64,000 nucleotides of DNA from Paracoccaceae bacterium (GTDB lineage Bacteria; Pseudomonadota; Alphaproteobacteria; Rhodobacterales; Rhodobacteraceae): assembly GCA_007694945.1 (NCBI GenBank), contig REER01000041.1:25893-89892 (forward strand). Reading direction: 5' to 3'. Shown here piece after piece: positions 52,826-61,972 of the stretch. Each line of letters begins with the position of its first letter. The stretch's first letter is position 1. A program made the translations under genes and the position numbers. The notes below the pieces were generated by a model. The model saw only the letters and a program-made list of their open reading frames with translations. It was not told the DNA's origin and searched no databases.

Positions 52826-54120
52826 GCAACCGCCAGCTTCTCGGCCCTTGCATCCATCGCGCGGGCGACATCGACCGCACTGGCGAACCCGTCCTCGTGG
52901 AAGCCATTGCGCATCCAGGCGCCACAGAACCATGTCCGGTTGGTGCCGTTGAAGCCGCGAATGGTCTCCTGTGCGCGAATGGCGGCCATGTCATAGACCG
53001 GGTGCGAGAAGGTGTAGGTGTCGTAGATGCACTCCTGGCGCACCGGATGGTTTGCATTCAGCGTGATGAACATCGGGTCATCCTGCGGGATGGGTTGTAG
53101 CGAGTTCATCCAGTAGCTTAGCGAAATACGTTCGCGATCCGCAGGGCTGCGCTCCTGATAGACCCAGCTTGACCAGCATTTGCGGCGCTGGGGCATGAAA
53201 TCGGTGTCGCAATGCAGCACCGCGTCATTGGGTTGGTATTTCACCGCCCCGAGCGCGGCAGATTCTGCGCCGGTCGGATCGGCCAGAAGGCGCAAGGTCA
53301 CGTCGGAATGGGTGGCGAAGATGACCTCGTCAAAGCTCTCTTCCTCGGCGCCCGGCACCTTGACCCAGACGCCGTTCGGCCCGCGTCGCACCGATTGCAC
53401 GCCGCAGCCCGTGCGCAGATTCACACCGACACGGTCGAGAAAGGCCTCGAGCCGCGAGACATATTCGATCGAGCCGCCCTGCACCGTGTACCACTGGTGC
53501 TGCCCTTCATAACCAAGAAGCGCGTGATTGCGGAAGAACTCCATCATCGAATGGGCCGGGAAGTCGAGGATCTTCTCGGTCGGCGTGGACCAGATCGCTC
53601 CCGAGAAGGGCAGAATGTAGCGTTCGCGAAACCATGCGCCAGTGCCCAGGCGGTCGAGCAGCCCGCCGATGGTCAGGCTCGGGTCGTCTTGCGCAACGCT
53701 CAGGCCGCGCTTGTTGAAACGCAGAAGGTCACGGATCATGCGCCAGTAACGCGGGTTGGCCAGATTGGCGCGGGTCGCGAAAATCTCATCAAGCCCCGAG
53801 AGCGAATATTCGAACCGCCCACGATCGAATGAGGCCCCGAAGGACATGTTCGATTTCGCAACCGGCACGTCGAGCTTTTCGAACAGTGCCGTCAGGTGCG
53901 GATAGTTGGTGTAGTTGAAAACGATGAAGCCCGTATCAACCGGCTGATCGCCCCGCTTGCCCGCAAGAATGGTGCGCGCATGGCCGCCCAGACGCGGTTC
54001 CGCTTCGAACAGTGTCACACGGTGACGCTGCGACATCAGATAGGCGCTCGCAAGCCCGGAGATGCCCCCGCCGATGACAGCAATACGTCGGGCGGGCGTG
54101 TGGTTCAGCTCAAACGGCAT
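52822..54120 (-). CDS. FAD/NAD(P)-dependent amine oxidase-like oxidoreductase
   Basis: 432 residues. The N-terminal dinucleotide fold is IAVIGGGISGLASAYLMS (about 13-30), with the FEAEPRLGGHARTI continuation of the amine-oxidase family and an N-terminal FNYTNYPHLTALF substrate region. In R. sphaeroides the equivalent protein (RSP1091) was reported as needed for ChrR turnover during singlet-oxygen stress. It is first in the five-gene operon and preceded by a sigma-E promoter; AAGGATT precedes the ATG. Confidence 0.9.
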   Translation of the reverse strand: MPFELNHTPARRIAVIGGGISGLASAYLMSQRHRVTLFEAEPRLGGHARTILAGKRGDQPVDTGFIVFNYTNYPHLTALFEKLDVPVAKSNMSFGASFDRGRFEYSLSGLDEIFATRANLANPRYWRMIRDLLRFNKRGLSVAQDDPSLTIGGLLDRLGTGAWFRERYILPFSGAIWSTPTEKILDFPAHSMMEFFRNHALLGYEGQHQWYTVQGGSIEYVSRLEAFLDRVGVNLRTGCGVQSVRRGPNGVWVKVPGAEEESFDEVIFATHSDVTLRLLADPTGAESAALGAVKYQPNDAVLHCDTDFMPQRRKCWSSWVYQERSPADRERISLSYWMNSLQPIPQDDPMFITLNANHPVRQECIYDTYTFSHPVYDMAAIRAQETIRGFNGTNRTWFCGAWMRNGFHEDGFASAVDVARAMDARAEKLAVA

Positions 54121-54152
54121 TGGGAATCCTTAATTGTCTTGTTTGGTTGACA

Positions 54153-54182
54153 GGTTTACGCGCGAACAGGCGGGGCGGATCA
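54153..54182 (-). promoter_or_regulatory. sigma-E (ECF) promoter of the FAD oxidoreductase operon
   Basis: Minus strand TGATCC (54182-54177), 18-base spacer, TAAACC (54158-54153). This is the same architecture as the sigma-E promoter facing rpoE and agrees with the TGATCC-N18-TA pattern known for R. sphaeroides sigma-E. The start codon lies 33 bases downstream of the -10. Confidence 0.8.
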
Positions 54183-54252
54183 TTCGACAAATCATGTCAA
54201 TGAGATACATTTAAAGACAAGATTCGAAGCGCCCTGTCGCGGTCGGTTTTTT

Positions 54253-54282
54253 TGATCCGGGGCCTTCACGCGAGCGTACAGA
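54253..54282 (+). promoter_or_regulatory. sigma-E (ECF) autoregulatory promoter of rpoE
   Basis: TGATCC (54253-54258), 18-base spacer, TACAGA (54277-54282). The predicted transcript would begin near 54289, just after an in-frame ATG at 54287. This argues for a translation start further down (GTG 54395). Confidence 0.8.
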
Positions 54283-54394
54283 ATGCATGTTCGACATCTC
54301 ATCATCTCTGGGATCACCTCGACAAGCTCCTCCGGGAACGGCTAAGTTGCCGCCGAACCCAAGACGGGTGGGTGTGGCTGAAGGACAGAAAGAA

Positions 54395-54937
54395 GTGACG
54401 ATTGCGGATGGTGTCAAATGGGCCGACCTGCTCGCGCGCGTGGCCGACCGGCAGGATACCGAAGCCTTCGCCGCCCTGTTCGGTCATTTCGCGCCGCGCG
54501 TAAAGGCGTTTCTGATAAAATCCGGGGCAGACGCGGCGCTCGCAGAAGAATGCGCGCAGGACGTGATGGTGACAGTCTGGAAAAAGGCGGCGCAATTCGA
54601 TGCGTCTCGCGCCAGCGTCGCCACATGGATTTTCACCATTGCACGGAACCGTCGCATCGACATGCTCCGCCGTGACCGTCGTCCGGAACCCGAAGAACTC
54701 GACTGGGGTCCCGAGGCCGAACCGGACCAGTTGGATACACTTGTCTTGCAACAGGAAAGCGAGCGGCTGATCACAGCCATCGCGGAACTGCCCGAGAAAC
54801 AGAGAATCATGATCGAGCGTGCCTATTTCGGCGATCTGACTCACAGCGAAATCGCTGAAGAAACCGGATTGCCCCTTGGCACCATCAAATCCCGCATCAG
54901 ATTGGCGTTGGAGAGGTTGCGCCACTCATTGAGTTAA
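54395..54937 (+). CDS. rpoE: ECF sigma factor, singlet-oxygen responsive (RpoE/sigma-E)
   Basis: 180 residues from the GTG start. Region 2 has FAALFGHFAPRVKAFLIKSG and VTVWKKAAQFDASRASVATW; region 4 has AELPEKQRIMIERAYFGDLTHSEIAEETGLPLGTIKSRIR. This is the ECF11 type partnered by ChrR. The GTG at 54395 is chosen because AAGGA lies nine bases before it, the residue count matches the family, and the ATG at 54287 would precede the predicted transcription start. It directs genes protecting against singlet oxygen and organic peroxides. Confidence 0.93.
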   Translation: MTIADGVKWADLLARVADRQDTEAFAALFGHFAPRVKAFLIKSGADAALAEECAQDVMVTVWKKAAQFDASRASVATWIFTIARNRRIDMLRRDRRPEPEELDWGPEAEPDQLDTLVLQQESERLITAIAELPEKQRIMIERAYFGDLTHSEIAEETGLPLGTIKSRIRLALERLRHSLS

Positions 54938-54952
54938 GAAAGACACGAGACC

Positions 54953-55612
54953 ATGATCACCCACCACCTGAATGACCAGTTGCTGATGGCCTACTCGGCA
55001 GGGACACTGCCCGAGGCTTTCAATCTGGTCGTCGCCACCCATATCGCGATCTGCGACGAATGCCGCGCGCGGCTTGAGAGTTTTGATGCCATCGGCGGAG
55101 CGCTCATCGAAGAGTCGCTCGGTGATGCCCCGGAGCAACTGGGCTCGGACGCGCTCGCGCAGACCTTGGCGCGGATCAAGACATCGACACCGGAGCCGCG
55201 CAAGCGCGCCGCCGCCCAACCCCCGCGTGACCGGGTTTTGCCGGAGCCGCTGCGCTCCTATCTCGGCGGTGGGGTGGATAGCATCAATTGGCGGCCCGTC
55301 GGCGGCGGAGTGAAGCAGGCGATTTTACCGACCTCGGAAAATGCCACTGCACGGATGCTGTTCATTCCGGCGGGTGCGGCCGTGCCTGACCACGGTCATG
55401 CCGGGATGGAACTGACGCTTGTGCTGCAAGGCGCGTTTGCCGATGGCCATGATCGTTTCGCGCGCGGTGATATTGAAATCGCCGATGAGGATCTGCATCA
55501 CCAGCCCATGGCCGAGCCGGGTCTGGACTGCATCTGCCTTGCCGCAACGGATGCGCCGCTGCGCTTCCGCGGCCTGCTGCCACGCCTCGCCCAGCCCTTT
55601 CTTCAGATTTGA
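54953..55612 (+). CDS. chrR: anti-sigma factor ChrR
   Basis: 219 residues. The N-terminal zinc anti-sigma domain has the ZAS ligands H5, H30, C34 and C37 (HIAICDEC). The C-terminal cupin (about 110-200) has H147, H149 and E153 (PDHGHAGMEL) and a histidine at 182/183, giving a second metal site. A C-x-C pair is at 193-195. It holds sigma-E inactive until singlet oxygen triggers its degradation. It lies 15 bases after rpoE. The stop codon overlaps an FNR-type box for the next gene. Confidence 0.95.
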   Translation: MITHHLNDQLLMAYSAGTLPEAFNLVVATHIAICDECRARLESFDAIGGALIEESLGDAPEQLGSDALAQTLARIKTSTPEPRKRAAAQPPRDRVLPEPLRSYLGGGVDSINWRPVGGGVKQAILPTSENATARMLFIPAGAAVPDHGHAGMELTLVLQGAFADGHDRFARGDIEIADEDLHHQPMAEPGLDCICLAATDAPLRFRGLLPRLAQPFLQI

Positions 55613-55622
55613 TCCACGTCAA
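55609..55622. promoter_or_regulatory. FNR/FixK-type binding site
   Basis: TTGAT-CCAC-GTCAA matches the TTGAT-N4-ATCAA consensus of FnrL/FixK/Dnr proteins with one mismatch. It is 60 bases before the ATG of the AhpD-like gene and overlaps the chrR stop codon. It suggests oxygen-dependent control of that gene. Confidence 0.55.
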
Positions 55623-55682
55623 GGCGGGACCTCCTGCGATCGGCCAAGTCGGGCCGGACACATTCGCATATGAGGACCAACC

Positions 55683-56018
55683 ATGGATTACGCAGCCTAT
55701 ATCAGTGACACGCGCGACAAATCGCGCGTGCTCGCCAAGACCATCCCCGACACGATGAAAGGGTTTGGCACCCTGTCGCGCGCTGTAAAGGACGGTGGTG
55801 TGCTGGGGGTCAAGGAAAAGGAATTCGTGGCCCTCGGCATCGCCATCGGCATACGTTGCGAACCCTGCATTGCATTTCATGTCGAGGCACTGATGAAGGC
55901 CGGCGCCACACGCAACGAACTGGCCGATGTGCTGGCCATGGCCATCCAGATGGGCGGTGGCCCCGCAGTGATGTATGCAGGCAAGGCGCTCGATTGCTGG
56001 GATCAGCTTGCCGCCTGA
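55683..56018 (+). CDS. carboxymuconolactone decarboxylase-like (AhpD-type) protein
   Basis: 111 residues, cytoplasmic, helical. The redox motif C59-E-P-C62 with H66 (CEPCIAFH) matches the AhpD-like peroxidase signature CxxCxxxH, so it may be a thiol-dependent peroxidase or disulfide partner rather than a decarboxylase. GAGGACC precedes ATG 55683. It follows chrR by 70 bases. An FNR-type box in the gap suggests its own promoter. Confidence 0.88.
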   Translation: MDYAAYISDTRDKSRVLAKTIPDTMKGFGTLSRAVKDGGVLGVKEKEFVALGIAIGIRCEPCIAFHVEALMKAGATRNELADVLAMAIQMGGGPAVMYAGKALDCWDQLAA

Positions 56019-56032
56019 CAACTCAGGGGGCG

Positions 56033-56051
56033 CCGGCCCGTTCCGGGCCGG
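56033..56051. repeat. GC-rich hairpin after the AhpD-like gene
   Basis: Stem CCGGCCC/GGGCCGG (56033-56039 with 56045-56051) with a five-base loop, 14 bases after the stop codon and before the convergent mraY. There is no T tract; it may assist termination. Confidence 0.45.
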
Positions 56052-56129
56052 GGTCAGGCGCGGTTGCTGACAGCTGGCCATGCCGCAGCGGTGCATTGAG
56101 TATTTTTGGCAAGAAAATGAGCAGGGTGA

Positions 56130-57215
56130 TCAGCGAACCTTGAGCGTGGCCAGACCAATCAGGGCCAGCACCAGCGCGATGATCCAGAAACGGATCACGA
56201 TCTGCGGCTCGGCCCAGCCTTTCTTCTCGAAATGATGGTGGATCGGAGCCATCAGAAAGACCCGCTTGCCGGTGCGCTTGTAATACAGCACCTGAATGAT
56301 CACCGATAGCGTCTCGACCACGAAGATGCCGCCAACGATGGCCAGGACGATCTCGTGCTTGGTTGCGACAGCAATCGCGCCCAGAGCACCACCCAGCGCG
56401 AGCGAGCCGGTATCGCCCATGAACACGGCTGCGGGCGGCGCATTGTACCACAGAAAGCCCAGGCCCCCGCCCGCAAGGGCCGCCGTGAAGATCAATAACT
56501 CGCCCACGCCGGGCACGTAATGCACATCGAGATAGGCCGTGAAATCGACCCGCCCGACAGCATAGGCGATCACGCCCAGCGTGGTCGCGGCGATCATCAC
56601 AGGCATGATTGCGAGCCCGTCCAACCCGTCCGTCAGGTTCACCGAATTAGCCGCACCGACAATGACAAAGGCGCCGAAGGGCAAGAAGAACCAGCCGAGG
56701 TTGAAAAGTACTTCCTTGAATACCGGGACGGCCAATTGAGCTTGCAGGCTGGGCGGATGCACCATCATCGCCGCAAAACTGGCCGCCAGGCCGATGACGA
56801 TGCCAAGCGCCAGCCGCACGCGGCCCGGCACGCCCTTTACATTGCCGCGCGACACTTTGGCCAGATCATCGGCGAACCCGATCGCACCGAAACTCAGCGT
56901 GACCAGCAGCACGATCCAGACATAAGGGTTGTCCCAGCGTGCCCAGAGCAGCGTTGCCACAGTCAGGGCCGATAGGATCAGCAAGCCGCCCATCGTGGGG
57001 GTGCCGGTCTTGGTCAGAAGATGACTTTCGGGACCATCATCGCGGATGGGCTGGCCATTGGTTTGACGCTTCCGCAGCAGGTTGATCAGGGGCTTGCCGA
57101 AGAAGAAACCGAACAGCAGCGCCGTGAAGAAGGCAGCGCCTGCACGAAAGGTGATGAAGCGGAACAGGTTGAACCCCGGCAATGTGTCGGCAAATTCGGT
57201 CAGCCAGAATAGCAT
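56130..57215 (-). CDS. mraY: phospho-N-acetylmuramoyl-pentapeptide transferase
   Basis: 361 residues, ten-helix membrane enzyme. [10 protein letters not shown] near 90, the aspartate-rich [12 protein letters not shown] near 115, [11 protein letters not shown] near 195 and [19 protein letters not shown] (HHH motif, near 328) are all present. It transfers phospho-MurNAc-pentapeptide to undecaprenyl phosphate, making lipid I at the cytoplasmic face. Last dcw gene in the window, ten bases after murF. Confidence 0.97.
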   Translation of the reverse strand: MLFWLTEFADTLPGFNLFRFITFRAGAAFFTALLFGFFFGKPLINLLRKRQTNGQPIRDDGPESHLLTKTGTPTMGGLLILSALTVATLLWARWDNPYVWIVLLVTLSFGAIGFADDLAKVSRGNVKGVPGRVRLALGIVIGLAASFAAMMVHPPSLQAQLAVPVFKEVLFNLGWFFLPFGAFVIVGAANSVNLTDGLDGLAIMPVMIAATTLGVIAYAVGRVDFTAYLDVHYVPGVGELLIFTAALAGGGLGFLWYNAPPAAVFMGDTGSLALGGALGAIAVATKHEIVLAIVGGIFVVETLSVIIQVLYYKRTGKRVFLMAPIHHHFEKKGWAEPQIVIRFWIIALVLALIGLATLKVR

Positions 57216-57225
57216 GAAATCCCCT

Positions 57226-58650
57226 TTACCCTACCTGATGCGCCGTTGTGTCGAGATGGCGCAGACGGTCCACAACCCGCGAGACCAGACTTGCTTTCGA
57301 GCCCTTTACCAGCACGACGTCGCCCGGTGAAACCAGTTGATGTACTGCTGCGGCCAGATCCTCGGCCTGTGTGACATACTGTCCGCGCTGATGCGCGGGC
57401 AAGGCGCGGTGCAGCGCTTCCATGCGAGGGCCGACGCAATGCACGAAGTCAATGGAGGCGATCGCTGGGAAGTGAGCAATGGCGGCATGTAGCGCCCGTT
57501 CCTCGGGGCCAAGCTCATACATATCGCCGAGGATCGCGATGCGCCGCCCGGACCGGCCTGACTGGCTCGCACCCGGAGCGATCCCGGCCAGCATGTCGAG
57601 CGCGGCCTCGAGTGAGGCAGGGTTGGCGTTGAAGGCATCATCGATCAGGGTGAATTCGAGCGGCTCCACCGGGTCGAGCCGGATGGTCTGCCGCTGTCCG
57701 CGCCCGGCCGTAGGCTGCCAACGCCCGAGCGCGAGCGCTGCACGCGCCAGGTCGAGGCCCAGCGCATGGGCGACGCCAAGACAGCCCAGCGCGTTCATCG
57801 CGAAATGCACGCCCGCCTGACGCAGTCGCACCGCAATGCGCATGCCGCAGACCTCCGCGCGCAGCACGCAGGCCTCCTGTGTCTGGCTGATCTCATGCAG
57901 ATGCACGATCTCGCTGCTCTCACCGAAGGGCAGGCAGGTGGCACCGCTGGCTTCTGCCACTTGGGCGAGGATCGCGCTTGTGGGCAGATCGGCTGGATAG
58001 ATCGCGTGAGCTTCGCGCTCAAGACCATTGAAGATACTTGCCTTCTCATGCGCGATACCCTCGATGTTCTCGAAGGCTTCGAGATGCGCGGGCGCGATGG
58101 TGGTGATCAGCGCCACATGCGGGCGGGTTAATCTGGCGAGGGGTTCGATCTCGCCGGGATGGTTCATGCCGATCTCGACCACTGCGAAATCGGCCTCGCG
58201 GTCCAGCCGCGCCAGCGTGACGGGCACGCCCCAGTGATTGTTGAAACTGGCCTCGGCAGCGTGGACCTGCCCGAACGCGGCAAGCATCTCGCGCAGCATT
58301 TCCTTGGTCGAGGTCTTGCCCACAGAGCCGGTTACGGCGATGACGCGCGCCGTCGTGCGTGCGCGTCCGGCTGCGCCCAGATCGCGCAGCGCGGCCATGA
58401 CATCAGGCACGATCAGCAGGGGCGTATCATCGGGCACGCCTTCGGGGTAGTGGCTGACAAGCGCGGCTGCGGCCCCTTTTTCAAGGGCTTGCGCGACGAA
58501 ATCATGCCCGTCGCGGGCCGCTTTCAGCGCCACGAAGAGATCACCGGGTTGCAGACTGCGGGTGTCGATCGAGAGCCCGGTCGCCTGCCAGTCGCGCGTG
58601 GCCTGCCCCCCAGTGGCGCGGGCGGCATCCTGGGCTGTCCAGAGGCTCAT
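57226..58650 (-). CDS. murF: UDP-N-acetylmuramoyl-tripeptide:D-Ala-D-Ala ligase
   Basis: 474 residues. ATP loop [14 protein letters not shown] near 113, [10 protein letters not shown] near 165, and the C-terminal [10 protein letters not shown] and [11 protein letters not shown]. It adds D-Ala-D-Ala to the UDP-MurNAc-tripeptide. It overlaps murE by four bases. Confidence 0.96.
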   Translation of the reverse strand: MSLWTAQDAARATGGQATRDWQATGLSIDTRSLQPGDLFVALKAARDGHDFVAQALEKGAAAALVSHYPEGVPDDTPLLIVPDVMAALRDLGAAGRARTTARVIAVTGSVGKTSTKEMLREMLAAFGQVHAAEASFNNHWGVPVTLARLDREADFAVVEIGMNHPGEIEPLARLTRPHVALITTIAPAHLEAFENIEGIAHEKASIFNGLEREAHAIYPADLPTSAILAQVAEASGATCLPFGESSEIVHLHEISQTQEACVLRAEVCGMRIAVRLRQAGVHFAMNALGCLGVAHALGLDLARAALALGRWQPTAGRGQRQTIRLDPVEPLEFTLIDDAFNANPASLEAALDMLAGIAPGASQSGRSGRRIAILGDMYELGPEERALHAAIAHFPAIASIDFVHCVGPRMEALHRALPAHQRGQYVTQAEDLAAAVHQLVSPGDVVLVKGSKASLVSRVVDRLRHLDTTAHQVG

Positions 58651-60131
58651 GCGCGGGCCTCCAGCGCGGCGATGGCGACCGAGGCCTGTTCGACATCATC
58701 GAAGGGATAGACTGTATCGCCCACGATCTGGCCGGTCTCATGCCCCTTGCCCGCGATCAACAGCGCATCGCCCGGACCCAGCGTATCGACCGCGCGCAGG
58801 ATCGCCTCGGCGCGGTCGGCGACCTCATGGGCCTCGGGGCAGGCTTGCAGAATTTCAACACGGATCGCGGCCGGATCCTCGGATCTTGGGTTATCATCTG
58901 TCACATATACGATATCAGCGTTCTCGACCGCCGCTTTGCCCATCAACGGGCGCTTGGCGCGATCGCGGTCGCCCCCGGCCCCCAGGACGACAACCAGGCG
59001 ACCCATCACATGCGGGCGCAGCGCTTTCAGCGCGACCTCGATAGCGGCAGGCGTATGGGCATAGTCGACGAAAACCGGCGCGCCATTGGCGCGGGTGCCC
59101 GCAAGCTGCATTCGACCGCGCACCCCTTCGAGCCGCGAGAGCCGCATGGCGATCTCGCCCATCTCTTCACCGCAGGCCAGCACCAGACCGACCGCGACCA
59201 GCACATTCTCGGCCTGAAACCCGCCGATCAGCGGCAGATGTTCCTGATAGACGCGCCCATCATAGGCAAAGCGCAGCACCTGCCCCGCGGCGTCAAAGCG
59301 CTGGCCCAGGATACGAATATCCGCATCCTCATCACGCCCGATGGTCAGCGTGCCCTGCCCACGCTCTTCCGCAATGGCGAGGATTTCGGCCCCGCTCGGA
59401 CTATCCATGTTGATCACGGCGACGCCTTCTTCGGGCAAAAGCCGCGTGAAAAGCTGCGCCTTGGCCGCGAGATAGGCCTTCATCGTGGCGTGATAGTCGA
59501 GATGATCCTGCGTCAGGTTGGTGAATCCTGCAGCCTTCAGCCGCACACCATCGAGCCGCCGTTGATCGAGCCCGTGCGACGACGCCTCCATCGCAGCATG
59601 GCTGATACCCGCCTGCGCCATCTCGGCCAGCAGCCGGTGCAGTGTGATCGGGTCGGGCGTGGTATGCGCGAGCGGTGCGGAAAACCCCCCTTCGATGCCG
59701 GTTGTTCCCAGATTTGCGGCCTCATGGCCCAGATGCGTCCATATCTGACGGGTGAAGCTGGCGACCGAGGTCTTGCCATTGGTCCCTGTCACCGCGACCA
59801 TAGTCCCGGGCTGGGCACCGAACCACAACGCCGCAGCACTTGAGAAAGCCGCGCGTGGGTCCTCGGCCAGCACCAGCGTGGCATCGGCTTCGGCCAACTC
59901 CGTGCGCGCAATCTCGGCACCCTCGCGGTCGGTCAGGATCGCAGATGCCCCCATGCGCAGCGCATATTGGATGAATTCACCGCCATGCACACGGCTGCCC
60001 GGCAGCGCCGCAAACAGATGCCCCTCGCGCACTTGGCGGCTGTCGATGGCCAGCCCCTTCACTGTGACATTCCCGCCCCGGCTGGGGCTCAGGCCAAGCG
60101 CTGAGAGCGGGCGGGGGGGCAGATCGGTCAC
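58647..60131 (-). CDS. murE: UDP-N-acetylmuramoyl-L-alanyl-D-glutamate:meso-DAP ligase
   Basis: 494 residues. ATP loop VTGTNGKTSVASF near 115, TTGIEG, and EASSHGLDQRRL. The amino-acid specificity motif DNPRSEDP (near 407) shows meso-diaminopimelate rather than lysine is added. It feeds murF, whose start overlaps its end. Confidence 0.97.
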   Translation of the reverse strand: MTDLPPRPLSALGLSPSRGGNVTVKGLAIDSRQVREGHLFAALPGSRVHGGEFIQYALRMGASAILTDREGAEIARTELAEADATLVLAEDPRAAFSSAAALWFGAQPGTMVAVTGTNGKTSVASFTRQIWTHLGHEAANLGTTGIEGGFSAPLAHTTPDPITLHRLLAEMAQAGISHAAMEASSHGLDQRRLDGVRLKAAGFTNLTQDHLDYHATMKAYLAAKAQLFTRLLPEEGVAVINMDSPSGAEILAIAEERGQGTLTIGRDEDADIRILGQRFDAAGQVLRFAYDGRVYQEHLPLIGGFQAENVLVAVGLVLACGEEMGEIAMRLSRLEGVRGRMQLAGTRANGAPVFVDYAHTPAAIEVALKALRPHVMGRLVVVLGAGGDRDRAKRPLMGKAAVENADIVYVTDDNPRSEDPAAIRVEILQACPEAHEVADRAEAILRAVDTLGPGDALLIAGKGHETGQIVGDTVYPFDDVEQASVAIAALEARA

Positions 60132-60190
60132 GGTCGCGCGCTCCTTGGCTCGGCGAATTTGGGGCAGTTACCCCAGATCACCGGACGGTT

Positions 60191-61972
60191 TCAATGCCTC
60201 TGTGCGAAGGCGGCCTCGGCCTGCTCCAGCCGGACCGGACGCAACCCGAGAAGCGGCGCCACCCGGCGCGTGATTTCAGCCGAGACGGGCACCGCCGTCC
60301 AGCCCGCAGTGCGGCGCGGCTCGGGGCCTGTGGTGTCCACCGGTTCATCGAGCGTCACGATCAGCACATATCGCGGATCATGCGAGGGGAAGACCGAGGC
60401 GAAGGTCGCGAGCACGGCATTCTTCATATAGCCACCGCCGCGCGGGTTGGGCTTGTCCGCAGACCCGGTCTTGCCCCCGACCGGATAGCCGGGGATGCGC
60501 GCAAAGGAGGCTGTGCCCTCCTGCACGACCTGATGCAGCATCAGCTTGATCTGCTCGGAGGTCCCGGGCGAGATGAGTTGTTCGCCGCCCGGCACGCGCG
60601 TCTGTTTCACAAGCGTGGGTGTCACCTGGCGGCCACCATTGACCAGCGCGGCATAGCTCGCGGCAAGCGCCAGCGGGCTGGTGGACATGCCATGGCCGTA
60701 AGAGATCGTCATCACCGAGAGATCAGACCAGCGTTCGGGCAGGAGCGGGCGCGAACGCGCGGCCTCGGCGAGTTCCAGTGGCATTGGGTCGAGCAGTCCA
60801 AATCTGCGCAGGAAGTCCTGCTGTTTTTCGGCGCCGATCTGCTGCATGATGCGCGCAGTCCCGATGTTGGAGGATTTGACCATCACATCCGTGACTGAAA
60901 GCTGCGCGCCATAGTCGCGGAAATCGCGAATATTGAAACGCCCCCAGCGCAGCGGCCCGCGCGTGTCGATCATGGTTTCGGGCTTGACCGAGCCCTCGTC
61001 CAATCCCTGCGCGACGGCAAGGGTTTTCATCACTGAGCCTAGTTCATAGTAGCCCTGCACTGCACGGTTGAAGAGCGCGCTGTCGGCAGGCTCGCCCTCG
61101 GTTGGAGGGGCTGGGCGGTGGTTGGGGTCGAAATCGGGCAGCGAGACCAGGCTGATCACCTCGCCCGTGTGCACATCCATCAGCACGGCGGTCGCACCGC
61201 GCGCGTTCAGCATGCGCTTGCCACCTTCAAGCACTTCGGTGACGGTCGCCTGCACGCTGAGGTCAAGCGCAAGTTGCAAGGGTTTGTCGGTCTCTGCCGG
61301 GTCACGCATCTGCTCGTCAAAATACAGCTCGACCCCGGCCACGCCGATCACTTCCGCCGCGCGCACACCCTGCTGGCCGAAGCGCGCGCCGCCCAGCACA
61401 TGCGCGGCCATGCGCCCATTGGGATAGACGCGCATTTCGCGCGGGCCGAACAGTAGCCCTGGCTCGCCGATATCATGCACGGCTTGCTGGTCCTCGGGCG
61501 ACAGCCTTGTGCGGATCCAGATGAAGCGACGGTTAGGGTCGGTGAAACGGGCGGCCATACGCTCGGCATCGATATCGGGGAAGATGCGCGCCAGTTCATG
61601 CGCGGCGCGCACCGGATCGACCATGCGCCGCGTTTCGGCATAAAGGGCATGCGTGGGCAAGTTTGTCGCCAGAACGCGGCCATGACGATCGATGATATCG
61701 GCACGCGCACTTGAAATATCCTCGGCGAGACCGCGCGACAATTCCAACGGTTCGGTCGCGGCCAGAAGTCCCATCCGGGCCCCCAGAATGCCAAAAGCGC
61801 AGACGAAGATCAGCGCCAGCAGCACCAGCCGCCCTTCGGCACGACCGCGCGCGCGGTCGCGTTCGGCCTCCTGCCGCAAACGCCGGTTCTCACGCTCGAT
61901 CAGATCGGGGTTTTCCCCGGTTTCGCGGGCCTTGAGGACGCGTGCGAGTGGGCGCAGGGGCGTGCGGATCAT
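60191..61972 (-). CDS. ftsI: peptidoglycan transpeptidase FtsI (PBP3)
   Basis: 593 residues. Cytoplasmic Arg/Glu-rich tail, one membrane helix (about 50-70), a pedestal domain, then the transpeptidase with SxxK at S313-V-M-K316, SxN at S367-S-N369 and KTG at 501-503. It crosslinks septal peptidoglycan in the divisome. The cytoplasmic tail of nearly 50 residues is longer than in E. coli. It starts four bases inside ftsL's end and is followed by murE after 59 bases. Confidence 0.96.
   Translation of the reverse strand: MIRTPLRPLARVLKARETGENPDLIERENRRLRQEAERDRARGRAEGRLVLLALIFVCAFGILGARMGLLAATEPLELSRGLAEDISSARADIIDRHGRVLATNLPTHALYAETRRMVDPVRAAHELARIFPDIDAERMAARFTDPNRRFIWIRTRLSPEDQQAVHDIGEPGLLFGPREMRVYPNGRMAAHVLGGARFGQQGVRAAEVIGVAGVELYFDEQMRDPAETDKPLQLALDLSVQATVTEVLEGGKRMLNARGATAVLMDVHTGEVISLVSLPDFDPNHRPAPPTEGEPADSALFNRAVQGYYELGSVMKTLAVAQGLDEGSVKPETMIDTRGPLRWGRFNIRDFRDYGAQLSVTDVMVKSSNIGTARIMQQIGAEKQQDFLRRFGLLDPMPLELAEAARSRPLLPERWSDLSVMTISYGHGMSTSPLALAASYAALVNGGRQVTPTLVKQTRVPGGEQLISPGTSEQIKLMLHQVVQEGTASFARIPGYPVGGKTGSADKPNPRGGGYMKNAVLATFASVFPSHDPRYVLIVTLDEPVDTTGPEPRRTAGWTAVPVSAEITRRVAPLLGLRPVRLEQAEAAFAQRH

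Noticed and set aside
55611..55640. Third sigma-E promoter before the AhpD-like gene
   Set aside because: TGATCC is present at 55610-55615, but the hexamer 18 bases later (CTGCGA) lacks the TA of the other two; the bases fit better as part of an FNR-type box.
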